Assembly: GCF_002895435.1 (NCBI RefSeq)
Contig: NZ_POYJ01000005.1
Coordinates: forward strand, 186,001-250,000
From: Aquimarina sediminis
GTDB taxonomy: Bacteria > Bacteroidota > Bacteroidia > Flavobacteriales > Flavobacteriaceae
Length of the DNA stretch: 64,000 nt
Direction of reading: 5' to 3'
This document shows, in pieces, positions 52,796 through 59,762 of this stretch (position 1 is the stretch's first letter; the number at the start of each line of letters is the position of its first letter). A program made the translations under genes and the position numbers. The notes below the pieces were generated by a model. It made no database searches. It was given only the letters and a program-made list of their open reading frames with translations, and had not been told where the DNA came from.

Positions 52796-52870
52796 GGTGG
52801 AAGACGGGATTCGAACCCGCGACCCTTGGTACCACAAACCAATGCTCTAACCAGCTGAGCTACAACCACC
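52796..52870 (-). tRNA. tRNA-His (anticodon GTG)
   Basis: The reverse complement folds as tRNA-His: position -1 G (52870), acceptor GTGGTTG, D-arm GCTCAGCTGGTTAGAGC, anticodon loop TTGTGGT with anticodon GTG, T-arm GCGGGTTCGAATCCCGT, then CTTCCAC, C73 and an encoded CCA (52793-52795). Two positions of the acceptor stem, U5-U68 and U6-U67, are mismatched, which is unusual and needs checking. Confidence 0.93.
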
Positions 52871-52928
52871 ATTTTAATTCGGGTGCAAAAATAAGGCATT
52901 TATACCTTTCTACAAACTTTTTTTTCAA

Positions 52929-53645
52929 TTAAATTAAATTAAAAATGGAATCGACTGCTACATAGCGTTCTACAGTAAAGCCTTCGGCATAGGGTACACC
53001 AATTATTCTACCTAAATCTGCAGCACGATACTTTATGCTATCCGAAAAATTTTTACTAGAGATAGGGGTAGAAGGTTCTGTACTATTGGCATCATAGAAC
53101 TGTGAAGCATATGCCATTACACTTTCCATCTTTTTATCAATATGGGAGCTGATATCTACTACAAAATCAGGTTCTATATTTACCCATTGAATATAGTGAT
53201 AGACATGCTTAGGTCTCCATGGTTCCTGAATCTCTCCATCAACATAGGTTTCAATTTTTCTTAAGCCTGATAGAAAACAGGAATCACTAGCTAGTTTACT
53301 ACCTTTGCCATGGTCTATATGTCGATCGGTAATCGCATTACAGAGCACTACTTCAGGTCTGTACTTTCTTAATACTTTAATGATCTCTAATTGATGTTCT
53401 TGATCATTTATAAAAAAGCCATCTTTAAAGCCAAGATTTTCTCTAATCGAAATACCCAAAATGTCTGCAGCTTTTTTTGCTTCCTGGTCTCTAATCTCTG
53501 GAGTTCCTCTAGTTCCAAGTTCTCCTCGGGTAAGGTCAAGGATTCCTACTTTTTTTCCGTTACTTATTTCTTTAGCGATGGTGCCAGAGCAACTTAATTC
53601 TATATCATCTGGATGAGCTCCTACAGCTAGAATGTCTAACTTCAT
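52929..53645 (-). CDS. bshB1: Bacillithiol biosynthesis deacetylase BshB1
   Basis: This 238-residue zinc deacetylase belongs to the LmbE/PIG-L family. The metal-binding motifs are AHPDD (residues about 10-14) and DRHIDHGK, and TRGELGTRGTPEIRDQEA and GVPYAEGF are conserved in BshB1. It removes the acetyl group from GlcNAc-malate in bacillithiol synthesis. It starts 3 bp after the stop of the upstream trans-sulfuration gene on the same strand, so the two form an operon; cysteine supply would fit bacillithiol assembly. Confidence 0.92.
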   Translation of the reverse strand: MKLDILAVGAHPDDIELSCSGTIAKEISNGKKVGILDLTRGELGTRGTPEIRDQEAKKAADILGISIRENLGFKDGFFINDQEHQLEIIKVLRKYRPEVVLCNAITDRHIDHGKGSKLASDSCFLSGLRKIETYVDGEIQEPWRPKHVYHYIQWVNIEPDFVVDISSHIDKKMESVMAYASQFYDANSTEPSTPISSKNFSDSIKYRAADLGRIIGVPYAEGFTVERYVAVDSIFNLI

Positions 53646-53648
53646 ATA

Positions 53649-54818
53649 TTAATGTTCTAATTCTGGAATTTTGATTTTTTCTATGGCTTGAAGAATATCT
53701 TGCATAAGATCTTCTTTCTCTTCTATACCCACACTAAATCGTATTAAACTGTCTTTTATACCTTGTAATTCTCGTTCTTCTGGTGTAAGTAAGGCGTGAG
53801 ATGTTAACGAAGGAGTAAGCATTGTACTTTCTACTCCGGCAAGACTCATAGAGTTTTTTATTAATTGTAATTCTTTCTGAAATTTACTCGCATCCAATCC
53901 TTCTCTAAGTTCAAAGGATAGCATACCGCCATAACCTTTCATTTGTTCTTTTGCTAGTTCATGATCAGGATGAGATTTTAGACCGGGGTAGTATACGGTA
54001 GAAATATCCTCATGTTTTTCTAGCCACTTGGCAAGTTTTCTGGCATTCTTATTTTGTTGTTTTACTCTAATTCCGAGAGTTTTAATACTTCTTTCGAGCA
54101 TCCATACTGTAAAATCGCTTAAACTACCTCCTAGGTTCTTGGCTACCTGAAAAATTTGATCAATATTTTTTTCGGAAGCGATTACTGCTCCAGCAAGAAT
54201 GTCACTATGTCCTCCAAGATATTTGGTGGCAGAGTGCAAAACAATGTCTATTCCTAGAGATATAGGGTTTTGATTTACAGGAGAAGCAAAAGTATTATCT
54301 ATCATAGTAGTAATACCTTTTTCTTTTGCTAGTGCAGCAACGGCTCTAATATCTGTGATTGTGAGTAGTGGATTTGATGGAGTTTCTATATAGATTACTT
54401 TGGTATTGGGTTTAATCTTTTGTTCAAAACTTTCTTTGGTAGGAGAATCTACAAAAGAATATTCTATACCGTGTTTATCAAACTCTTCATTAACCAAATT
54501 GATTGTTCCTCCATAAAGTAAGCGCTGTAGAATAATATGATCTCCTTTTTGTAAAAAAGAGAACAAAGTAGTGCTTATGGCTGCCATACCACTGCCAAAA
54601 ATCAAGGAAGCTTCTCCTTTTTCGAGCTTTGCAATCTTTTTGCTTAATGCTTCTTGATTTGGGGTATTAAAGTATCTGGGGTAGCGTTTTATATCCACAC
54701 CTTCAAAAGCATAAGAAGTAGCCATGTATATTGGTGATATCGCTCCTTTAAACTGTTCATCTTTTATTTCACCAAGATGAGTACAGATGGTATTAAAACC
54801 CATGTTTTTTGTATCCAT
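53649..54818 (-). CDS. Trans-sulfuration PLP enzyme (Cys/Met metabolism family)
   Basis: The protein has 389 residues. The PLP lysine is in VLHSATKYLGGHSD. The N-terminal THLGEIKDEQFKGAISPIYMATSYAF, the middle VIYIETPSNPLLTITDI and the C-terminal AGVESTMLTPSLTSHALL match the cystathionine gamma-synthase / methionine gamma-lyase group. The sequence alone does not separate gamma-lyase from gamma-synthase. It overlaps operon-wise with bshB1, which uses cysteine, so cystathionine gamma-lyase or a related activity is plausible. Confidence 0.85.
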   Translation of the reverse strand: MDTKNMGFNTICTHLGEIKDEQFKGAISPIYMATSYAFEGVDIKRYPRYFNTPNQEALSKKIAKLEKGEASLIFGSGMAAISTTLFSFLQKGDHIILQRLLYGGTINLVNEEFDKHGIEYSFVDSPTKESFEQKIKPNTKVIYIETPSNPLLTITDIRAVAALAKEKGITTMIDNTFASPVNQNPISLGIDIVLHSATKYLGGHSDILAGAVIASEKNIDQIFQVAKNLGGSLSDFTVWMLERSIKTLGIRVKQQNKNARKLAKWLEKHEDISTVYYPGLKSHPDHELAKEQMKGYGGMLSFELREGLDASKFQKELQLIKNSMSLAGVESTMLTPSLTSHALLTPEERELQGIKDSLIRFSVGIEEKEDLMQDILQAIEKIKIPELEH

Positions 54819-54932
54819 AATAAATGTGGGTAAATCTTAAAGTTTAGCCTCTAAATTAAGATATTCCAGATAAACCAAATAAGATTTAACAATTAAATAA
54901 AAGGATAGAATAGATTTTTTTTACTAAACGAT

Positions 54933-57167
54933 CTAGATCATTTTTACTTTTGAGATATTTCTCATAATCGTTTGGAAGAATTGTTGCGTGTCATAAGGTT
55001 TGATTATAACATCATTCATACCTACGGATAGAGCTTGGTTTCTTATTTCCCCTTCTTCAACAGCTGTTAAGGCTATAATTGGGATACTAGGGTTAAAAGT
55101 TCTGATTACTTTAGTCGCTTCAAGACCATTCATTTCAGGCATATTGATATCCATTAATACTAAATCAAACTTTTCGTTTTTGATCATTTCTATGGCATCC
55201 ATACCGTTATTCGCTATGCTACAAGTATATCCCTTTTTCTTAAGAATATTTTGAGTAACGATTTGATTTATTTTATTATCGTCGACAATAAGAACATTAA
55301 AATTGCTCGTGCCAATACTTACATTTTCTCCGGTTTTTAACGAAATCTCCCGTTCTTTAATTGCTTTTTCGTAAGAAAGATCAAAATAAAACTCTGAGCC
55401 TTTATTTTCTTTACTTCGAATATAAATTTCACTATCATGTAAATGAATCAACTTTTTAACAATTGCTAATCCAAGACCAGTACCTTCATACTCTTGATTT
55501 TCATTTTTTACCTGCGCAAAATTATCAAAGATAATCTGTTGCTTGCTTTTGGGGATTCCTATACCATCATCTCTTACAATAAAGCGTAAGACATAGCTGT
55601 CGTCTTTGGTGTCAATGCATTGAACGTTAACCCAGATGTTTCCGTCCTTGGTGAACTTGAGTGCATTACCAATTAGATTTATTAATATTTGTGAAAGCCT
55701 TACCGAGTCACCTAGTAAGGTAGTATTTATCTTTTTATCGATATTTATATGAACAGAATTATTGTTGCTTTTCTGTTTGGTATGAAGAGAATTAACAATT
55801 CCTTCTATTAGCGTCTTTATATCAAAAGATACTTTTTCTAATTTAACTTCGTTCGTTTCTATTTTGCTTAATTGTAGTACATCATTAATTAATGCCAATA
55901 GGTAATCCCCAGAAAACTTTAAAGACTCTAAGTATTCATTCGTTTTCTTTTTATCAGGATCTTCCATTAATAATGATGTAAGTCCTATTACTCCATACAA
56001 TGGAGTTCTAAGTTCGTGACTTACAGTTGAAATAAATTGAGATTTTAATGTAGATACCTGTTCCGCAGTTTCCTTAGCACTAATCAATTCTTTGTTTTTG
56101 TCAATTAAATCATTGTTAAGCCTCTTCTTTTGGATATTATTTTTATACGAGCTAATTAAGAAGGCCAAAGAAATAAGTATTAAGATAACGCCTAGAATGA
56201 TACTAATTCTCCATTTTAGAACTTCAGATTCACTTTCCTTTTTTTCTGATTCAGCCTTTTTTGCTCTCTTTTCTAAAATATCAACTTCGTATTTAATATT
56301 TTCACGACGTAATTCTTTTAATTTCTTATAGTCTTTAGCTTTTAAAATATTTTGAAATTGTCTTTTCTGATAATTATATGCTTTTTGAAAATCATCTTGC
56401 TTGCGGTATAGTTCAGACTTGGTTTCATATGAAGACGCTAATTCTTCGTAATATGTAGAAATAAGCTCATCATTGTTTTCTTTGTTTTTTGTTTCACCAA
56501 GTGCATACGATATTGCTTTATCTGTATATTCTTCGGCTTTTTCAAATCTACGAACACTTAGGAAATACTTTCCTAAAAGCCCATTTAATTTAGTTTTGAC
56601 AAGGTTTGAAGATTTTTCATGAATTAGTTTTCTTGCAGGTGCCAAATATTCATAAGAACTATCAAAATCATTTCTAGAAATATAGTATTGCCCCAGATTT
56701 AATAAAGGTCTTATCATTCTGGAAGTGTCCTTAAGCTTTATAGCATACTCATAGGATTTTTTGTAATACCCAACACCTTTTTTTCGAGTTAGATTGTGTT
56801 TAGTATAAACTCGGGCAAGGTTATTATAGAGGTCTGTTTCTAAAACCTTACTATTCGAACTTTGGGCATATACCAAAGCTCTTCTATAATTACTTCTCGC
56901 TTTGTTGTCATCTTCACTAGTTTCGTAGTTTTTTGCTATAATATTATAGATGTAACCGAGACTTTTGTCATCGTTGTTATACTGCGCATTTTGAAGCGCT
57001 GCTTTGGCTATTTCTAATGATTGCTCGTACTTGTATTCTTCCTGTAACTTTTCAGCTTTTTCAATGTAACTTTGAATACTGTCTGAAATTAAAGAAGATT
57101 GAGATTGTACAACTTGAGTAAAACCTATTAAAAATAAGATGATTATATGTTGAATATAGTTTTTCAA
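54933..57167 (-). CDS. TPR-containing hybrid histidine kinase with receiver
   Basis: The protein has 744 residues. A signal-like N-terminus (MKNYIQHIIILFLIGFTQVVQSQ) is followed by periplasmic TPR repeats (residues about 30-280), one transmembrane helix near residue 330 (WRISIILGVILILISLAFLISS), a kinase core (STVSHELRTPLYGVIG; GNALKFTKDG; DDGIGIP; GTGLGLAIVKK) and a C-terminal receiver domain (DLVLMDINMPEMNG with Asp). The periplasmic TPR sensor and cytosolic receiver suggest a phosphorelay sensor. No partner output protein is encoded next to it. Confidence 0.92.
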   Translation of the reverse strand: MKNYIQHIIILFLIGFTQVVQSQSSLISDSIQSYIEKAEKLQEEYKYEQSLEIAKAALQNAQYNNDDKSLGYIYNIIAKNYETSEDDNKARSNYRRALVYAQSSNSKVLETDLYNNLARVYTKHNLTRKKGVGYYKKSYEYAIKLKDTSRMIRPLLNLGQYYISRNDFDSSYEYLAPARKLIHEKSSNLVKTKLNGLLGKYFLSVRRFEKAEEYTDKAISYALGETKNKENNDELISTYYEELASSYETKSELYRKQDDFQKAYNYQKRQFQNILKAKDYKKLKELRRENIKYEVDILEKRAKKAESEKKESESEVLKWRISIILGVILILISLAFLISSYKNNIQKKRLNNDLIDKNKELISAKETAEQVSTLKSQFISTVSHELRTPLYGVIGLTSLLMEDPDKKKTNEYLESLKFSGDYLLALINDVLQLSKIETNEVKLEKVSFDIKTLIEGIVNSLHTKQKSNNNSVHINIDKKINTTLLGDSVRLSQILINLIGNALKFTKDGNIWVNVQCIDTKDDSYVLRFIVRDDGIGIPKSKQQIIFDNFAQVKNENQEYEGTGLGLAIVKKLIHLHDSEIYIRSKENKGSEFYFDLSYEKAIKEREISLKTGENVSIGTSNFNVLIVDDNKINQIVTQNILKKKGYTCSIANNGMDAIEMIKNEKFDLVLMDINMPEMNGLEATKVIRTFNPSIPIIALTAVEEGEIRNQALSVGMNDVIIKPYDTQQFFQTIMRNISKVKMI

Positions 57168-57378
57168 CGCTCAATATTTCTTGAATGTTTTCATGGACGA
57201 AAATACAAAAATAGATTAAACACATTGCAATTCACCGTAAAAAAAGTGCTATTTATCCATAATTTTTGTAGGTAATAAGGTGTTTTTGTAGGAATTTGTT
57301 GATTTTATAAGAAAAGAGGCAATGATTAGAAAAAACTATTTAGATATAAATAATTAAAATTATGTAGCAGTAATTGTT

Positions 57379-57407
57379 CTCGAAGTAGGCGTATATTTGT
57401 GCTCGAA
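57379..57407 (+). promoter_or_regulatory. Promoter of the peroxiredoxin gene with CTCGAA direct repeats
   Basis: TATATTTG (57392-57399) is a TAnnTTTG -7 box. CTCGAA occurs at 57379-57384 and 57402-57407, flanking it, 23 bp apart start to start. The ATG lies 44 bp past the box. Function of the repeats is unknown. Confidence 0.5.
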
Positions 57408-57442
57408 ATAATTAATCAATTATAAATTTTAAAAATTAAAAT

Positions 57443-58081
57443 ATGGCTTTTGTAGGCAAAAAATTTCCAAATCTAGATGTTGATGCAATGAACGATATGG
57501 GTGATACTTTTAAACTAAATGTTTTAGAAGAAGCCAAAAATAAAAACAAAAAAGTATTACTTTTTTGGTATCCTAAAGACTTTACTTTTGTTTGTCCAAC
57601 AGAGTTACACGCTTTTCAAGAAGCATTAGGGGAATTCGAAAAAAGAAATACTATTGTAATTGGCGCTTCTTGTGATACTGCAGAGGTTCATTTTGCATGG
57701 TTAAATACTTCTAAAGATAATGGGGGAATTGAAGGAGTAACTTACCCAATTCTTGCCGATTCTAATCGTAATCTTTCTAGTACTTTAGGAATTCTTGATA
57801 TTGTTAATGAAACATTTAATGAAGAAACTGGAGTAGTAACGGTAGAAGGAGATAATGTAACATATAGAGCAACATACCTTATCGATGAAGAAGGTACTGT
57901 TTTTCATGAAGGTATAAACCATATGCCGGTAGGTAGAAATGTAGCAGAGTTTTTGAGATTGATCGATGCTTATGCTCACGTACAGAAAAATGGAGAAGTA
58001 TGCCCAGCAAATTGGGAAGAAGGAAAAGAAGCTATGAATGCCGATAGAGAAGGAGTAGCTTCTTATTTAGCAGCACACTAA
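57443..58081 (+). CDS. Typical 2-Cys peroxiredoxin (AhpC/Prx1 type)
   Basis: This 212-residue cytosolic enzyme has the peroxidatic Cys51 in DFTFVCPTELHAFQE and the resolving Cys187 in NGEVCPANWEEG. It reduces hydrogen and organic peroxides. The next genes are a thioredoxin-like protein (start 58155) and an 85-residue small protein, then Tpx, so a thioredoxin-dependent peroxidase system is encoded together. The start MAFVGKKFPNLD fits the family. Confidence 0.95.
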   Translation: MAFVGKKFPNLDVDAMNDMGDTFKLNVLEEAKNKNKKVLLFWYPKDFTFVCPTELHAFQEALGEFEKRNTIVIGASCDTAEVHFAWLNTSKDNGGIEGVTYPILADSNRNLSSTLGILDIVNETFNEETGVVTVEGDNVTYRATYLIDEEGTVFHEGINHMPVGRNVAEFLRLIDAYAHVQKNGEVCPANWEEGKEAMNADREGVASYLAAH

Positions 58082-58154
58082 TAAATAGTTTTAATGAAAT
58101 TTCTCCAGAGTAATTTCTTTGGAGAAATTTTATCATAATTTTAATTTAGATATT

Positions 58155-58469
58155 ATGTTACAAGAATTGGCAGAAGATAATCTTTCAGGTCTTATACAAG
58201 ACAATGATACTGTGGTAGTTCAATATTCTGCTTCCTGGTGTGGAAACTGTAGAATTATGAAGCCAAAGTTCAAAAAACTAGCCTCACAAAATGATAATAC
58301 AGTATTTGTAATTGTAGATGCAGAAAAATATCCAGAATCAAGAAAACTGGCTACGGTAGATAACCTGCCTACGTTTGCTACTTTTAAAAGCGGGTCTTTT
58401 GTGAATCAGGTTCAAACTAATAAATTTGATGTACTTAAAGAGTTAGTAGATGAAGTTACCAGTAATTAA
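58155..58469 (+). CDS. Thioredoxin-family protein (C-G-N-C)
   Basis: The protein has 104 residues from the ATG at 58155; an upstream in-frame TTG at 58119 would add 12 residues without family support. The active site is WCGNCR (Cys29, Cys32), with the cis-Pro segment NLPTFATFK. It is a cytosolic thioredoxin-like reductase that probably recycles the adjacent peroxiredoxin. It overlaps the following 85-residue gene by 20 bp, indicating coupling. Confidence 0.9.
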   Translation: MLQELAEDNLSGLIQDNDTVVVQYSASWCGNCRIMKPKFKKLASQNDNTVFVIVDAEKYPESRKLATVDNLPTFATFKSGSFVNQVQTNKFDVLKELVDEVTSN

Positions 58470-58707
58470 ACACCTTACAGGTTTTATAGAAGAAAATGAT
58501 GAAGACTTTATTGTCGAAACCATCGAAACTTTAGAGGCTTTAACAGAGGTGCCATCATTAAAAGATGAAGAATTAGATGTTATAGGAGAGCTAATTTCTA
58601 ATATGTATGGGGCTTTAGAGGTCGATAAAATGATTAAAGAGGGTACTCCAAAAAAAGAAGCTTTAAACAGTTTTATGAAAAGAGTACTAGGGTCAATAGA
58701 TACTTGA
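58450..58707 (+). CDS. DUF6952-like small protein, peroxiredoxin/thioredoxin operon
   Basis: This 85-residue cytosolic acidic protein begins MKLPVIKHLTGFIEENDEDF. The pattern ETIETLEALTEVPSLKDEELD and ISNMYGALEVDKMIKEG matches a conserved small flavobacterial protein I know as DUF6952. Its start lies 20 bp inside the thioredoxin gene, so expression is coupled. The function is unknown; genetic linkage to Prx and Trx suggests a link to peroxide or disulfide stress. A terminator follows. Confidence 0.85.
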   Translation: MKLPVIKHLTGFIEENDEDFIVETIETLEALTEVPSLKDEELDVIGELISNMYGALEVDKMIKEGTPKKEALNSFMKRVLGSIDT

Positions 58708-58712
58708 AAATA

Positions 58713-58749
58713 AAAAAACCTTCTAAAAACAAAGAAGGTTTTTTTATTT
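58713..58749 (+). terminator. Terminator of the peroxiredoxin-thioredoxin operon
   Basis: A stem AAAAAACCTTCT (58713-58724) with AGAAGGTTTTTT (58733-58744) with T-rich tail, between the small-protein gene and tpx. Confidence 0.85.
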
Positions 58750-58819
58750 TCAAAATCTTTATGAGAATTATAATATAATCTTATTAATTTTAGAGCACAA
58801 AAAATAACAATCATTTATT

Positions 58820-59320
58820 ATGGCTTCAATAACATTAAAAGGAAACGAAATTCATACTAACGGGAGTTTACCAGAAGTAGGACAAAATGCTCCGGATTTT
58901 GAATTGGTAAACACCGATTTATCTACAACAAAATTATCGGATTACAAAGGGACAAGAGTTGTGTTAAATGTTTTTCCTTCTGTAGATACAGGAATCTGTG
59001 CTGCTTCAGTAAGAGCATTTAATAAGGAAGCGAGCAGTTTATCTAACACCAAAGTTTTATGTATCTCTCATGATCTACCATTTGCCCAAGACCGTTTTTG
59101 TGGAGCAGAAGGATTAGAAAATGTAGTTAATCATTCTGATTTTAGAACAGGAGATTTCGGTAAAGATTATGGATTAGAGATTGTAGATGGACCACTACAA
59201 GGGTTGCATTCTAGAGCTGTCATTGTTCTTGATGAGGAAGGAACAATAATGTATACCGAACAAGTTCCGGAAATTGTACAAGAACCAGATTATTCTGCAG
59301 CACTTAAAACATTATCCTAA
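58820..59320 (+). CDS. tpx: Thiol peroxidase (atypical 2-Cys peroxiredoxin)
   Basis: This 166-residue enzyme has the peroxidatic Cys60 in SVDTGICAASVRAF and the resolving Cys94 in AQDRFCGAEG, matching the E. coli Tpx pair (61 and 95). It reduces alkyl hydroperoxides with thioredoxin. The opening MASITLKGNEIHTNGSLP is the family start. It follows a terminator, so it has its own promoter, and it precedes the diacylglycerol kinase gene by 6 bp. Confidence 0.95.
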   Translation: MASITLKGNEIHTNGSLPEVGQNAPDFELVNTDLSTTKLSDYKGTRVVLNVFPSVDTGICAASVRAFNKEASSLSNTKVLCISHDLPFAQDRFCGAEGLENVVNHSDFRTGDFGKDYGLEIVDGPLQGLHSRAVIVLDEEGTIMYTEQVPEIVQEPDYSAALKTLS

Positions 59321-59326
59321 AATATA

Positions 59327-59695
59327 ATGGGTAGCGCATCAAAATTTTTTATTGGCAGGCTACGAGGTTGCGGCTATGCTTTTAAAGGGGCTTTGTTATT
59401 GATAAAAACAGAGCCCAGTATACAAGTACAACTTGGAATTGCTATTCTAATGACAATTCTAGGCTTCTATTTTAATATTACTACGGTTGAATGGATTTTG
59501 CAGATTTTTGCTATTGGGTTGGTAATGAGTATAGAAGGCTTGAATACAACAATAGAAGCAATAGCAGATTTTATACATCCTGATTTTCATAATAAAATTG
59601 GTGTGATAAAAGATATAGCGGCGGGAGCAGTATTTATAGCTGCGATTACTGCTATAATTATAGGGTTACTTATTTATATACCTTATTTCTTTTAG
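59327..59695 (+). CDS. Diacylglycerol kinase family membrane protein
   Basis: This 122-residue protein has three transmembrane helices and the DgkA motif EGLNTTIEAIADF (E-x-x-N-T-x-x-E). It phosphorylates diacylglycerol or undecaprenol in the inner membrane. The basic N-terminus FFIGRLRGCGYAFKGALLLIK is typical. It starts 6 bp after tpx and precedes ftsK by 67 bp. Confidence 0.92.
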   Translation: MGSASKFFIGRLRGCGYAFKGALLLIKTEPSIQVQLGIAILMTILGFYFNITTVEWILQIFAIGLVMSIEGLNTTIEAIADFIHPDFHNKIGVIKDIAAGAVFIAAITAIIIGLLIYIPYFF

Positions 59696-59762
59696 AAAAT
59701 TTTTTAGCCATTTTTACGTTCCAATATAGATATTTGTATTTTTGCGATAAGACACCCAAAAA

